From Collinsella sp. (lineage in GTDB: Bacteria > Actinomycetota > Coriobacteriia > Coriobacteriales > Coriobacteriaceae), in NCBI GenBank assembly GCA_019413925.1, contig DXMY01000018.1, positions 62,001 to 126,000 on the forward strand: a stretch of 64,000 bases of DNA, in the 5' to 3' direction. A program made the translations under genes and the position numbers. Shown in pieces: positions 8,343 to 18,291 of the stretch. Numbering within the stretch: the first letter of the stretch is position 1; every line of letters begins with the position of its first letter. A model generated the notes under the pieces. The model was given only the letters and a program-made list of their open reading frames with translations, had not been told where the DNA came from and searched no databases.

Positions 8343-9419
8343 TTAAAATTGGTTCAAGAAGCGCATATCGCCAGTCATGAGCGTTCGCAGGTCCGGCAGG
8401 TCGTAGCGCAGTGCCGCGACGCGCTCGGCGCCAATGCCAAAGGCGAAGCCGGTGTACTTCTCGGGGTCGATGCCGCAGTTGATCAGGACGTTGGGGTCGA
8501 CCATGCCGCAGCCCAAGATCTCGATCCAGCCGCTGTGCTTGCAGAAGTTGCAGCCCTTGCCGCCGCAGACGTGGCAGCTCACGTCCACCTCGCAGGAAGG
8601 CTCGGTGAAGGGGAAGAAGTGCGGGCGGTAACGCGTTTTGCGGTCCTCGCCAAACATGCACTTAACAAAGTAGTCGAGCGTGCCCTTAAGATCGCCAAAG
8701 GTAATGCCCTCGTCGACGACCAGGCCCTCGATCTGGTTGAACTGCGGCAGGTGGCAGGCGTCGGCCGTGTCGGGACGATAGACGGTGCCCGGGCAGATCA
8801 TATAGATGGGCGGCTTTTGCGACTCCATGGTGTGGATCTGCACGCCCGAGGTCTGAGTGCGTAGCAGTACGTCGGACTCGCCGTGGGCATGTGCCTCGGG
8901 GTGCGCGACGCTGCCGGGGTTGTTGTCGACCACGTAGAAGGTATCGCGGGCCGAGCGGCTCGGATGATCCATGGGGGCGTTGAGCGCGGTGAAGTTGTAG
9001 TAGGAGGTATCGGCCATGGGGCCGGACTCGACGGTGTAGCCGATGCCACTAAAGATGTCCTCGGCCTCCTCGATGATCTGCTTGATCAGGTGCTGGTGGC
9101 CGATCTGCGGACGGATACCCGGCAGCGTGATGTCGACGGCCTCGTGCTCGAGTGCGTGCTTGAGGGCGGCGGCCTTCATCTCGGTGGTGCGCTCGTCGAG
9201 CATGTCCTCGATCAGCTGGCGCATCTCGTTGGCGCGCTTGCCCATCATGGGGCGATCCTCGGGGGCGAGCTTGCCCATCATGCGCATCAGGCCGGTGATG
9301 CGGCCCTTGCGGCCGAGCAGCTCAACGCGCGCAGCCTCGAGCTTGGCTGCGTCGTCGGCGCCTGCGACGAGCTCCTTGGCCTCTTCCTCGAGTTTGACCA
9401 GATCATCAATCAGACTCAT
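8343..9419 (-). CDS. pheS: Phenylalanine--tRNA ligase alpha subunit
   Basis: 358 aa when started at MSLIDDLVKLEEEAKEL. A longer open frame runs through the T-box leader and should not be translated. The N-terminal coiled-coil (about 1-90) is followed by the class II catalytic core with motif 2 (about residues 200-215) and motif 3 (GFAFGIGAERVAALRY). It catalyses ATP-dependent charging of tRNA-Phe together with PheT. Expression is expected to respond to uncharged tRNA-Phe through the leader at 9501-9780. Confidence 0.96.
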   Translation of the reverse strand: MSLIDDLVKLEEEAKELVAGADDAAKLEAARVELLGRKGRITGLMRMMGKLAPEDRPMMGKRANEMRQLIEDMLDERTTEMKAAALKHALEHEAVDITLPGIRPQIGHQHLIKQIIEEAEDIFSGIGYTVESGPMADTSYYNFTALNAPMDHPSRSARDTFYVVDNNPGSVAHPEAHAHGESDVLLRTQTSGVQIHTMESQKPPIYMICPGTVYRPDTADACHLPQFNQIEGLVVDEGITFGDLKGTLDYFVKCMFGEDRKTRYRPHFFPFTEPSCEVDVSCHVCGGKGCNFCKHSGWIEILGCGMVDPNVLINCGIDPEKYTGFAFGIGAERVAALRYDLPDLRTLMTGDMRFLNQF

Positions 9420-9500
9420 GTCTTCCCTTTCGTCTCTCGCGCATCCACTTGCCGCGGCGGCTGGAGCCACCCGGAGCTGCGGATGTGCGGCCCGGTTCGG

Positions 9501-9780
9501 TAACAAAAAACCGCCCTCGGGCATGTGCATTGCCCAAGGACGGTTGAATTCCGCGGTACCACCTTGTTTGACCCGGCGGATGTCTGGCCCGCCGCGCCCA
9601 CTCTGTGCCCCTTGTCGCGAGGCTCACGGCTTCCCTACTGGGGCTTCGCCGCCGCTGGCCGCGTGCCCGTTGAGGTCGCTGCTCGGGAGTGAACGCTTGG
9701 CCCTTGTCACCGCAGGAAGGCTCGCAGCCCATGACCTTCCCTCTCTTGCCGGCGACGCGGCGGGCAAAACCCTCTCCGTC
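9501..9780 (-). promoter_or_regulatory. T-box leader (tRNA-Phe sensing) of pheST
   Basis: On the minus strand the T-box core AAGGTGGTACCGCGG (9551-9565) is present. It is followed by a GC-rich terminator hairpin and T-run (9501-9544), about 80 bp before the pheS start. Further upstream is a long Stem I-like region with a GAGAGGGAAGGT segment. A candidate specifier codon UUC (Phe) is at 9691-9693 on the minus strand. Uncharged tRNA-Phe should stabilise the antiterminator. The exact specifier loop is inferred, not folded. Confidence 0.88.
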
Positions 9781-9922
9781 AACGCATTGGGCTATAGGAT
9801 AACACATTCTGCGTGTGCATCGCCGCGTTCCGTTTTGTTCGCACCGGGTACAAGGCAGGTAGCTGTGCAAACTGGCCGCGCAGCCGCTTACGGCGCTCGG
9901 CCTGCGAGATTAAGGATACGGT

Positions 9923-11506
9923 ATGGGAAAGAAGCTCGATAAGAACGCCAAGGCCGCCATGGCAAAGGCTGCCAAGGGCGTCAAGGTTGCTAAAGTCGAC
10001 AAGGCCGTCAAAAAGTTCCGCAAACTCGAGAGCAAGCTGTGGACTCGCGAGTACCTGCTCAAGATTGCCGAGTTCGATGGAGCGACGATTGCTCCTGCCA
10101 ACGGCGCCGCAGCGCGCGCCGACGCCATGGGAACCCTTGCCGGCGAGCATCACAAGCTACTGACCAGCGAGAAGTCCGTTGAGCTCGTACGCTCGTTAGC
10201 GCGCGAGACGGTTGCAGGCGGCAAGATCGACGACCCGCAGCTGCTCGACGAGATCCGTGTGCTCGGTCGCGACCAGCGCGAGGCAAGCGTCATCCCCACC
10301 GAGGAGGCCGAGGCCTGGACCAGGCTCACCTGCGAGGCCGATGCCGTGTGGCACAAGGCCAAGACGGCCAATGACTGGGTGAGCTTTGAGCCCTATGTGG
10401 ATAGGATCGTCGCCCAACTTAAGCATCAGGCCGAACTTATGGACCCCAAGCGCGACCCATACGATGTTTGGCTCGACCAGTACGAGCGCGGCCTTTCCGC
10501 CAAGAGCTTCGATGCGTTTTGCGATGAGGTCAAGGCGACGGTCGTGCCGCTCGTGCACGCCATCGGCGAGCGCGGCCAGCAGCCCGATGCCGACTTTTTG
10601 CACGCCCGCGTGCCCGAGGGCGCCCAGCGTGCCATGAGCTTCGACCTGATGAAGCTTGTCGGCCTGGACCTGGATGACACCACACTTGCCTTTACCGAGC
10701 ATCCGTTTAGCGAGGGCTTCTCGGTGGGCGATGCGCGCATCGCGACGCACATCTACGAGAACGACTGTATCTCCAACGTCTACAGCATCATCCACGAGGC
10801 GGGACACGCCATGTACGAGCTGGGCGTCAATCCTGCCTATGCGCGCACCTGTCTTGAGGGTGGTACCTCCATGGGCATCCACGAGAGTCAGAGCCGCTTT
10901 TTCGAGAACACCGTGGGTCGCAGCCGCGCCTTTATGGGACCGCTGCTCGAGGTGCTACGCCGCCACGCACCCGAGGTCTACGGCGACGTCGACGAGGACA
11001 CGCTCTACCACGCCGTGAACATCGCGCAGCCTTCGCTGATCCGCACCGAGGCCGACGAGCTCACCTATCCGCTGCACGTTATGGTGCGCTACGAGATCGA
11101 GCGCATGCTGTTTGCCGGCGAGGCCACGGCCAAGGACATCCCCGCGCTTTGGAATCGCTTCATGGATGAGTACCTGGGCATTCCCGTTCCCGACGACACG
11201 CACGGCTGCCTACAGGATACGCACTGGAGCGGCGGCTCGTTTGGCTACTTCCCCACGTATGCGCTGGGTAGCGCTTACGACGCCATGTTTGTGCCGGCCA
11301 TGTGCCGCGACGGTGTCGATCTCAACGGCGCCTGTGCGAGCGGCGACCTGACACCCGTCCGCGCCTGGCTGGGCGAGCACATTTGGCAGTGGGGCCGCGC
11401 CAAGGACGCGCCGGAGCTCATAAAGGGCGCGTGCGGCATGTCGTTCGATGCCCGCTACTACTGCAGCTACCTGCAGGACAAGTTCACCACGCTCTACGAG
11501 CTGTAA
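9923..11506 (+). CDS. M32 family metallocarboxypeptidase
   Basis: 527 aa. The zinc motif HEAGH is at residues about 291-295 within SIIHEAGHAMYELGVNP, and GTSMGIHESQSRFFENTVGRS follows, a hallmark of M32 (thermostable carboxypeptidase 1) enzymes. The family removes C-terminal amino acids from peptides in the cytoplasm. The Lys/Ala-rich first 35 residues are unusual but in frame, and the start has an AAGGA-like site. It is divergent from the pheS T-box and probably monocistronic, with a hairpin after the stop. Confidence 0.93.
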   Translation: MGKKLDKNAKAAMAKAAKGVKVAKVDKAVKKFRKLESKLWTREYLLKIAEFDGATIAPANGAAARADAMGTLAGEHHKLLTSEKSVELVRSLARETVAGGKIDDPQLLDEIRVLGRDQREASVIPTEEAEAWTRLTCEADAVWHKAKTANDWVSFEPYVDRIVAQLKHQAELMDPKRDPYDVWLDQYERGLSAKSFDAFCDEVKATVVPLVHAIGERGQQPDADFLHARVPEGAQRAMSFDLMKLVGLDLDDTTLAFTEHPFSEGFSVGDARIATHIYENDCISNVYSIIHEAGHAMYELGVNPAYARTCLEGGTSMGIHESQSRFFENTVGRSRAFMGPLLEVLRRHAPEVYGDVDEDTLYHAVNIAQPSLIRTEADELTYPLHVMVRYEIERMLFAGEATAKDIPALWNRFMDEYLGIPVPDDTHGCLQDTHWSGGSFGYFPTYALGSAYDAMFVPAMCRDGVDLNGACASGDLTPVRAWLGEHIWQWGRAKDAPELIKGACGMSFDARYYCSYLQDKFTTLYEL

Positions 11507-11528
11507 GGCATAACCGACACGCCAACGC

Positions 11529-11569
11529 AAAGGGGACGCCGCGGAACCAATCCGCGGCGCCCCCTTTCC
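11529..11569. terminator. Bidirectional terminator-like hairpin after the M32 gene
   Basis: A strong GC stem (CGCCGCGG pairing with CCGCGGCG) sits between AAAGGGG and CCCCTTT flanks, between two convergent genes. It also begins with the AAAGGGGAC word seen in the palindromic elements elsewhere in the window. Confidence 0.65.
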
Positions 11570-11570
11570 A

Positions 11571-11595
11571 CCTAGTCGTTTAAGAACGTCCCCAA
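11571..11595. repeat. Half copy of the 33.25-kb palindromic element
   Basis: The 23-base word starting TAGTCGTTTAAGAACG is identical to the right half of the palindrome at 33250-33301, but here the left arm is missing. It is directly downstream of glmM on the minus strand. Confidence 0.6.
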
Positions 11596-11603
11596 TGACT
11601 ACC

Positions 11604-12935
11604 TTACAGAGCCTCGAGCGCGTTGGCGATGCGCTTCATGGCGGCATCGGCGGATGCTTGGTCGGGCGCCTCGGCCAGCACGCGGATAACCGACTCGGTT
11701 CCGCTCTTGCGCACGAGCACGCGGCCCTCGCCTGCCAGCGCAGCCTCGGCCTCGGCGATGGCGTTCTGCACGCCCATGTTCTCGAGCGCGGCGTCCTTGT
11801 CCGCCACGTGCACGGCCACCTGCGCCTGTGGCAGCAGCTTGCACGGAGCCGTGAGTTGCGAGAGTGTCTCGCGCTCGGCACGAATCACTTCCATCACGCG
11901 CAGCGAGGTCATAATGCCGTCGCCCGTGCGCTCGATATCGCCAAAGATCGTATGGCCCGTCTGCTCGCCGCCCAGGCTGTAGCCGCCCTCGCGCATCTTG
12001 GCATACACGTGACGGTCGCCCACGCCGCTGGTCACGGCACTCAGGCCGGCAAGCTCCAACGACTTGATCAGGCCAAAGTTGCTGGCGATCGTCGGCACCA
12101 CGGTACCGCCCGAGAGACGCCCGTGCTTGTTCAGGTACACACCGCACACGTACAGGATCTGGTCGCCGTCGATCACGCGGCCGCGCTCGTCCACGGCCAG
12201 GCAGCGGTCGGCATCGCCATCGTAGGCAAAGCCCACATCCAGGCCCTGCTCCACCACGTGGCGCTGCAGGCGCTCAATATGCGTAGAGCCGCAGTCGACA
12301 TTGATGTTAAAGCCGTCGGGCGCGGCATTGATCACGCGCACATCGGCGCCCAGTGCGTCGAACACCGGCTTGGCCACCGAGGATGCCGAGCCGTTGGCGC
12401 AATCGATGCCGATCTTGACGCCCTGCAGCGAAAAGTTCGCGCTGGCGATGAGCGAAGCAATGTAGCGGTTGCGACCCTGCATGTAGTCCACCGTGGCGCC
12501 GATGTGGTTGCCCGTTGCCAGCGGCACCTCGCTCTTGCCATCGATGTAGTCCTCGATGAGCTCCAGCACGTCCTCGTCCATCTTAAAGCCGTCGCTGTTG
12601 ACGAGCTTAATGCCGTTATCGCAAAACGGGTTGTGGCTCGCACTGATCATGATGCCGCAATCGAAGCAGCCCTCCACGGTCTGATGCGCTACGCCCGGCG
12701 TGGGGATCACGTGCAGCATGTAGGCGTCCGCGCCGCTCGCGACCAGGCCGCTCACCAGCGCCGCCTCGAACATATAACTCGAGCGACGTGTGTCCTTGCC
12801 CACGATGACGCGCGCCTTAGCACTGCGGTTGGCGCCGTAATACCAGCCCACAAAACGGCCAATCTTATAAGCGTGCTCTACCGTCAGCCCAACGTTGGCC
12901 TCACCGCGAAAGCCGTCGGTGCCAAAGTACTTCAT
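11604..12935 (-). CDS. glmM: Phosphoglucosamine mutase
   Basis: 443 aa. The phosphoserine loop MISASHNPFCDNGIK puts the catalytic Ser at about residue 100. The metal-binding loop DGDADR and the C-terminal phosphate-binding RKSGTESVIR are intact. It interconverts glucosamine-6-P and glucosamine-1-P on the way to UDP-GlcNAc and peptidoglycan. The N-terminus MKYFGTDGFRGEAN is typical of GlmM rather than of phosphoglucomutases. It lies 80 bp after the DUF4012 gene on the same strand. Confidence 0.95.
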   Translation of the reverse strand: MKYFGTDGFRGEANVGLTVEHAYKIGRFVGWYYGANRSAKARVIVGKDTRRSSYMFEAALVSGLVASGADAYMLHVIPTPGVAHQTVEGCFDCGIMISASHNPFCDNGIKLVNSDGFKMDEDVLELIEDYIDGKSEVPLATGNHIGATVDYMQGRNRYIASLIASANFSLQGVKIGIDCANGSASSVAKPVFDALGADVRVINAAPDGFNINVDCGSTHIERLQRHVVEQGLDVGFAYDGDADRCLAVDERGRVIDGDQILYVCGVYLNKHGRLSGGTVVPTIASNFGLIKSLELAGLSAVTSGVGDRHVYAKMREGGYSLGGEQTGHTIFGDIERTGDGIMTSLRVMEVIRAERETLSQLTAPCKLLPQAQVAVHVADKDAALENMGVQNAIAEAEAALAGEGRVLVRKSGTESVIRVLAEAPDQASADAAMKRIANALEAL

Positions 12936-12952
12936 GCGCTCTCCTTACAAAA

Positions 12953-12992
12953 TAGGGGCGAACAGATTGCCTGTCCGCCCCAAAATGGTACT
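12953..12992 (-). terminator. Probable terminator between the DUF4012 gene and glmM
   Basis: GGGGCG and CGCCCC arms with a partly paired interior, followed by a T/A-rich run on the minus strand. The T-tract is short, so readthrough into glmM is possible. Confidence 0.4.
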
Positions 12993-13018
12993 CGATTATC
13001 TGCGCTACCAGAAAAACC

Positions 13019-15331
13019 CTACGCCGACGCGCTGTCGCGAGCCGCCTGGCATGTAGGAGTCTGACGCAGCGTAAGCGGCTTGTCCCCCGCCTCGGCCGAC
13101 GTGGTCAGCGTATACGTGATCGTCGTCGTCTCGCCAGCATGCAGGTCAACGGTTCCCGAATAGAAGGGAATGCCATGCCACGTGGCAGCGCCAAGCCCAA
13201 ACTGGGTGCCCTCGACGGTAAGGTCCGAAATGTTGCCACCCGTCGGGGCGAACAGCGAGACATTCAGGCGCTCGTCATCACGCGCGGCATCGGGTGCGCT
13301 CGCCGCAACGTAGTCGGGCAGCTTGCCGGCCTCTTCCTGCGTCATGATGTTCGTCAGGGTGACGGTGATGCGATAGGAGCACGTGCCGTCGCCATTCTTG
13401 ACGCCCTGGCCAATCTGCGTATCGGCGTTGAGGTACCAATCGAGCTTGGAGAAGCTCAGGTTGTTAAAGTAGACACCGGCAACGGGATCCTCGCTCGGGT
13501 CGTCCGGATCGGGCAGCGAGGCGTCGATGTTCATTTCCTTGATAGCGTTCTGCTCGTCGTCGTTTTTCATCCACGCGATCAGGCGGCCCTCTTCGGCACC
13601 ACGCTCAACGGCGCTGACGAGCTTCGTAACATCGACATCACCGATGCCGCCGAGAATCTTGTCGAAGGCGGCGCTGGCAACGGCTGCAAAGATGCCGTCC
13701 GACTCCTCGACCGGATAGTTCCAGTACACGTCGTGCATGAGGACTTTGGCCGCATTGGTGCCGTCGACAACCGTGCCGTCGGGCAGCGAGACATTGCCGA
13801 CAAGGCCCAGCAGATACTGCAGGAACACCGGGTCGATACCGATGACGCCATCAACGTCTTGGCCATACTCGGACTTCCACAGAGCGGCGACACGCTGCGA
13901 GTTGCGCGGCCAGTCGGGCGAATAGGTGTTACCCGAGTTGTACAGGTTGCTGTGATTGCCAAACAGCGCCTCATCCTCTTCGTCGACGCTCTCGACCGCT
14001 TCATCCTCGCTCAGTCCAATACGGGGAACAAAGTCGCCGATCGACATCTGGCCGTCGGTAACCGAAATCAGACCCTGCGAGCCGCCAAAGCCGCCGCAAG
14101 CACGAATCTCAACGTTGTTCATGGCGTACATGAGATAGTTGCGCGTCTGGCCGTTGGCGCCGAGCATCTGGGGAAGGACAGGGGCGACCTTCTCCGCTGC
14201 ATCGACCGCGCCGCTTAGGGTGGCAAAGCCATCCTTTGCCTTATCGACCAGCTCGGTCACCTGGGAAATATGCGTGTCGCCAATGCCCTGGATCTTCTCG
14301 TTGGCACTCTTGAACACCTTCGAGCTGCTGGAAAGCGAATCGGCAACGGCCTGCAGCGCAGAAACGTTGATCATCCCGTCCTGGAACAGCTTGCCGGGTG
14401 TTGCCTGCGAAAGATTGTCGGCCATGGGGACCAGCGCGTTGCTCGAGACATCGGACAGGGCGTCGATCATGGTACGGGCCGCATTGATGTCGCTGCCGTA
14501 CACCGGAATAAACGAAGCCGCCGTCCACAGCGGGCTCGAGGTCTCCGCCTTCATGCTATCGCAGAGCTCGTCGATCTTCTTCGCGTCGTCGGGCAGCGTC
14601 GAAAAATCGCCCGACGTGACCTTGTCCTTAAGGCCACCGACAACCTCGACAGCTTCCTTCGCTTCGCCCTTTACGGTCTTAGCCGAGTTAAGCAGCATAA
14701 AGCCACTTGCGCCAAGCGCAACGAGCAGCACCACGACTACGGCGGCAACAACCGCGCCAACATGGCGCTTCTTGCCCTCACCCTTGCGATGGCGATGACG
14801 GACCAGGCCATCCGAGGTCGAGCTCGTCGAAGCGTCGCTGCCATAGTTCAAGCCAAAATCGTAATAATCTTCCTTGGAACCGGAGCCCTTAAACTCGGCA
14901 CCGTTGTCTTCCAAACGGGCGAACGTGCCGGTCTCGGAGGCACCCGTATAGATCGTGCCAAGGTTGCCCGTAAGCCCCGCGCCACCGGCAGAGGGAGTAT
15001 TGTTGGCGGCATTGCCGGCATTAATGTTGCCGGCGGCATTCGCGGCGTTGGCAGCGCCTACGTTGTTCGCAGGTGTCGAAGGAGCCCCGCTCGGCTGCGA
15101 CGTGGGGATCGCACCGCCCGCAAAGACATTCCCTCTTGCGCGACCGGTCTTTTTAGCCTTCTGAGACTGCTCGTACAGAGCGGTAAACATCGCCGTCTCG
15201 CCCGGAGACGTGCGCTTACCGGCGCTGTTCTGACCAGCTCCGCTCGGCATGCCAGCTTTTCCGGCCCCGTTCGAACGCGGCGGAACTGCAGGACGGCCGC
15301 TGTCGCTGCCCTTAAAGTGATTACCAGCCAT
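13019..15331 (-). CDS. DUF4012 domain-containing membrane protein
   Basis: 770 aa, started at MAGNHFKG, which has a GAGGA site; an open frame 9 codons longer exists. The first 190 residues are low-complexity, rich in Gly, Asn, Ala and Ser. A basic HRHRKGEGKKRH stretch then precedes a single transmembrane helix at about 195-215. The extracellular part holds the DUF4012 hallmark NYLMYAMNNVEIRACGGFGGSQGL at about 375-400. Families with this domain are often found with envelope polysaccharide genes, but the function is unknown. Asn/Ala repeats in the N-terminal region may vary in length between strains. Confidence 0.8.
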   Translation of the reverse strand: MAGNHFKGSDSGRPAVPPRSNGAGKAGMPSGAGQNSAGKRTSPGETAMFTALYEQSQKAKKTGRARGNVFAGGAIPTSQPSGAPSTPANNVGAANAANAAGNINAGNAANNTPSAGGAGLTGNLGTIYTGASETGTFARLEDNGAEFKGSGSKEDYYDFGLNYGSDASTSSTSDGLVRHRHRKGEGKKRHVGAVVAAVVVVLLVALGASGFMLLNSAKTVKGEAKEAVEVVGGLKDKVTSGDFSTLPDDAKKIDELCDSMKAETSSPLWTAASFIPVYGSDINAARTMIDALSDVSSNALVPMADNLSQATPGKLFQDGMINVSALQAVADSLSSSSKVFKSANEKIQGIGDTHISQVTELVDKAKDGFATLSGAVDAAEKVAPVLPQMLGANGQTRNYLMYAMNNVEIRACGGFGGSQGLISVTDGQMSIGDFVPRIGLSEDEAVESVDEEDEALFGNHSNLYNSGNTYSPDWPRNSQRVAALWKSEYGQDVDGVIGIDPVFLQYLLGLVGNVSLPDGTVVDGTNAAKVLMHDVYWNYPVEESDGIFAAVASAAFDKILGGIGDVDVTKLVSAVERGAEEGRLIAWMKNDDEQNAIKEMNIDASLPDPDDPSEDPVAGVYFNNLSFSKLDWYLNADTQIGQGVKNGDGTCSYRITVTLTNIMTQEEAGKLPDYVAASAPDAARDDERLNVSLFAPTGGNISDLTVEGTQFGLGAATWHGIPFYSGTVDLHAGETTTITYTLTTSAEAGDKPLTLRQTPTCQAARDSASA

Positions 15332-15480
15332 AAAGAAATCCTCGCAATTGAGTCGCAATAGAAAAGTCCATAACGCTATTAGTTTATGGCATATTGAGCA
15401 TCGACAGCTAAACTCCAGACACGGCTATCAATTGGCGAAAATTTGGCGCAACACCTTATCTGTCTTGGCGGCGGCGCCAG

Positions 15481-16503
15481 CTACACCGTGAGGAACATCA
15501 TCACGATGATCATGACAAAGCCGATAAGGTCGGTCGGCAAAAACACCGTCCCCAGCATAACGGCGCTGGTGATGGTCGCCGAGACGGGCTCCACAGTTCC
15601 GATGAGGCTCGCGCGCACCGAGCCGATGTCCTTAACGCCCTGCATATAAAGCATGTAAGCAAAAAACGAGCCGATAACCACGAACACCGCGAGCGCCTCG
15701 ATGCCGGCAGCGTCGAGCGCCGGCATATGCGCCCAGGGCTGCACGAAGACGCACGAGACCACGCCCGCCGTGAGCATTGCCGAGCCCGTGACGATGGGGC
15801 TGCCGTATTCGGGCAGGATCTTGGCGGGAATCACCGCCATACACGCGGCGCTGACCGCACACATAAGACCTGCTGCCAGGCCAAGCGGCGAGATATTCAG
15901 GCTGGTGGGGTCGCCGCCGGTGGCGATTAAAAAGGTTCCACCCAGAGCCAGGCCAATGCCGATGACTTCGCGAGTACGCGGCATACGGCGATCGGTCACG
16001 CAGGCGTAGCCCATGATGATAACGAGCTGCAGGCACTGGAGCACCGTCGCGGTTCCGGCGTTCGTCAGGCGCACGGCCGAAAGATAGCAAAACTGGTTGA
16101 ACAGCAGGCCAAAGGCGGTAAAGAGCAGCAGCTGCTTGCGATCGGCGGGTGTGGTCCAGAGCTTAATCAGGCGCTCGCGGTCGCGCGTAACAACCACGGC
16201 CATAAAGAGTAGACCGGCGAGAATCTGCCGTATGCTCATAAGCCACAACGTATCGACATGGTAGGTATCGAACAAAAAACTCGCGCTGGTGCCCGAGAAG
16301 CCCCAAAACGAACCGCCCACCAGCGTAGCCAAGACGCCCGTGATCATCTTGCGCGTCGAAGCGCTGTTCAGGCGGTCGCGCCATGCGCGACGGGTGTTGC
16401 GGCTGAGCTCGTCGGTGCCCTCGGGCACATCAATGTTCGATATATCGGTCATCGGCACCGAAGCCCCTGCGCCTTCGACCTGCTCGACACACTCTTTGCT
16501 CAT
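15481..16503 (-). CDS. EamA/DMT-family transporter
   Basis: 340 aa with about ten predicted membrane helices arranged as two EamA repeats, after a 45-residue hydrophilic N-terminus. Segments such as GGSFWGFSGTSASFLF and the C-terminal GTVEPVSATITSAVMLG (the conserved EP motif) support the family. It should move small metabolites across the inner membrane, but the substrate is unknown. A GGGGGAG site precedes the ATG. It seems to be transcribed alone. Confidence 0.85.
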   Translation of the reverse strand: MSKECVEQVEGAGASVPMTDISNIDVPEGTDELSRNTRRAWRDRLNSASTRKMITGVLATLVGGSFWGFSGTSASFLFDTYHVDTLWLMSIRQILAGLLFMAVVVTRDRERLIKLWTTPADRKQLLLFTAFGLLFNQFCYLSAVRLTNAGTATVLQCLQLVIIMGYACVTDRRMPRTREVIGIGLALGGTFLIATGGDPTSLNISPLGLAAGLMCAVSAACMAVIPAKILPEYGSPIVTGSAMLTAGVVSCVFVQPWAHMPALDAAGIEALAVFVVIGSFFAYMLYMQGVKDIGSVRASLIGTVEPVSATITSAVMLGTVFLPTDLIGFVMIIVMMFLTV

Positions 16504-16792
16504 TCCACTCCCCCGAAACAGCCTGGAAACAATTCGGCTTACCTTACCACGGCGAAGTCACCAGCTGGAGGCTTGTCCGCTTATCGGTAGGACAATTCCG
16601 CAGGCGTCTTTCCATAGCTCGATACCGCAATGGCCTTGCATTATGCGACAGCCAAATCGCGGCAGCAGGCTCTTTTGAAATGGATGCGACAAAGCCCCCG
16701 AATTCCACAATGTAAGCGATTTTTAAAAATGTTCTTGCCACCGAGTTCAGGCTCCGTTATATTATCCCTTGCGCGCTTGCGCACCCTTGATC
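16504..16792. other. Intergenic stretch before tRNA-Val
   Basis: Contains the start region of the EamA gene and, at its right end, the tRNA-Val promoter. No other coding signal seen. Confidence 0.5.
16735..16763 (+). promoter_or_regulatory. Promoter of tRNA-Val
   Basis: TTGCCA (-35) and TATATT (-10) are separated by 17 bp. The -10 box ends 29 bp before the tRNA 5' end. Confidence 0.6.
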
Positions 16793-16867
16793 GGGCGTTT
16801 AGCTCAGGGGGAGAGCGCTTCCCTGACACGGAAGAGGTCAGAAGTTCAAATCTTCTAACGCCCACCA
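16793..16867 (+). tRNA. tRNA-Val(GAC)
   Basis: 75 nt including an encoded CCA. The acceptor stem GGGCGTT/AACGCCC, D-arm TAGCTCAGGGGGAGAGC, anticodon loop CTGACAC (GAC) and T-arm GTTCAAATC are all recognisable. Confidence 0.95.
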
Positions 16868-17161
16868 AATGTTCGCAGCTCAGAGGCTATGTCCTCTGGG
16901 CTGTTTTGTTTTATGTCGCCAAATCAGCTGGCAGCTCCAACCGCCCAAGCAACCACCCTGCCCATACACAAAACCGCGTCAGCGACCCAAGTGCCTATCC
17001 CGGCTGACTCCGCAGTCAATCAAAACCGCCCCAATAGTCACCGAGGCCGAGACCAACACGTCTCGAACCCATCCGAGCCGCAACTTCTCAGCAAAACGCC
17101 GCGATGTCTGCGTCCTGCGGTATCCTTGAGCCACTTGCACCTGCAGCACCAAGGAGCCGCC

Positions 17162-17848
17162 ATGCGCACCGAGCTCGATGTCCCCTTTTCGCACAAAGAA
17201 GAAGCCAAGGCGCTGGGCGCCAAATGGGACCGGACCAAGAAGATCTGGTATGTACCCAGCGGCGTCAACCCCGAGCCCTTTGCCGAGTGGCTGCCCGGTG
17301 TTGACCGATCCGACCCCTCAGCGCCGTATATATATCTAGTACTGGGCAAGCGCGAATGCTGGAAGTGTCACAAAGAGACCTCAGTCGCGGCCTTCGGCAT
17401 TCCCTATCGAACCGATAACGACGAGAGCATCGCCATCGCGCACGCGCCCAACGAAGCCGGGCACATTGCCATCGACACGGCCAACGCCAACGCACTCGCC
17501 ATCGTGCCCGCTCTTGGCTGCGTGCCGGGCGAGATCCGCGACTACCTTCATAAGCGCTGCGGCTACAAGCCCGTAGGCGCGCGAGCCTCCAAAGCCCCGT
17601 CGCTCGGCAACACGTGCACCAGTTGCGACGCGCTGCAAGGCAGCCGCTATCTGTTCGAGGAGCCCTCGTCCCCATTTGCCCTCACTGCCATCAACAAGCT
17701 GCCGGCACTGGAGTTTGTGCGCGTCGAAGTTGCCGGCGTATTTGGCGTCCCGGCCACGCGCACCGACTTTGACCAGGCGCTCTTTACCTGGGCACGCGAC
17801 CATCACGCCGAGTTCCACAAGCAACTCGGTGAGGGGATTTATTTGTAG
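17162..17848 (+). CDS. DUF5710 domain-containing protein
   Basis: 228 aa. The start is the ATG directly after AAGGAGCCGCC; the same frame is open 91 codons further upstream without a site. The N-terminal 45 residues (LDVPFSHKEEAKALGAKWD, then KKIWYVPSGV) are a clear DUF5710 domain, which is often found in nuclease, primase or plasmid-related proteins. Two Cys pairs follow, CWKC (about 64) and CTSC (about 148), which may bind zinc. The remainder is unrecognised. It is the first gene after tRNA-Val, in an accessory-looking stretch. Confidence 0.7.
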   Translation: MRTELDVPFSHKEEAKALGAKWDRTKKIWYVPSGVNPEPFAEWLPGVDRSDPSAPYIYLVLGKRECWKCHKETSVAAFGIPYRTDNDESIAIAHAPNEAGHIAIDTANANALAIVPALGCVPGEIRDYLHKRCGYKPVGARASKAPSLGNTCTSCDALQGSRYLFEEPSSPFALTAINKLPALEFVRVEVAGVFGVPATRTDFDQALFTWARDHHAEFHKQLGEGIYL

Positions 17849-17885
17849 AGGCAAAAGACACTCACAGCCAACTCCTCCGCATCAC

Positions 17886-18170
17886 CTATCCCTCGTCGCC
17901 GGCGTCGTACACGATATCGAGGCCACAAACAGGGCATTTCTCCGGATACACCGGCATATGAACGCCCGTACGTTTCCTCACTTCGTCGCTGAACCTGTCA
18001 CGTGCATCGATGAACCGAATGTCGAGACACGGTATTTGCGAGCCGCAGCAAGGGCAGGCGACGACAAACGACCCGCAATCAACTTCTACGCCCGGAAACA
18101 TATTGTTGTCGATAAGGGCACACGGCAGTTTTCCGTACTTCCCCATCGCAATATCGCCTCGCCAGCTCAT
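17886..18170 (-). CDS. Small zinc-ribbon protein
   Basis: 94 aa with two CPxC knuckles, CPCC near residue 39 and CPVC near residue 79, suggesting a single zinc ribbon. No family recognised. It is convergent with the DUF5710 gene and downstream of the HNH gene on the same strand, 121 bp apart. Function unknown. Confidence 0.55.
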   Translation of the reverse strand: MSWRGDIAMGKYGKLPCALIDNNMFPGVEVDCGSFVVACPCCGSQIPCLDIRFIDARDRFSDEVRKRTGVHMPVYPEKCPVCGLDIVYDAGDEG

Positions 18171-18291
18171 ACATGCCCCTTCTCGCTATACAAATCAGGA
18201 AGAGCATGCACCGGCGGGCGGGCGCGAGATTGCATCGCCACGCGATCCGATCAAACAACACGATCGTCAAAGAATGCCAAAGCCAAATACG

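Noticed and set aside
9420..9530. N-terminal extension of PheS
   Set aside because: The open frame runs through the T-box terminator. The normal PheS start with coiled-coil begins at 9419.
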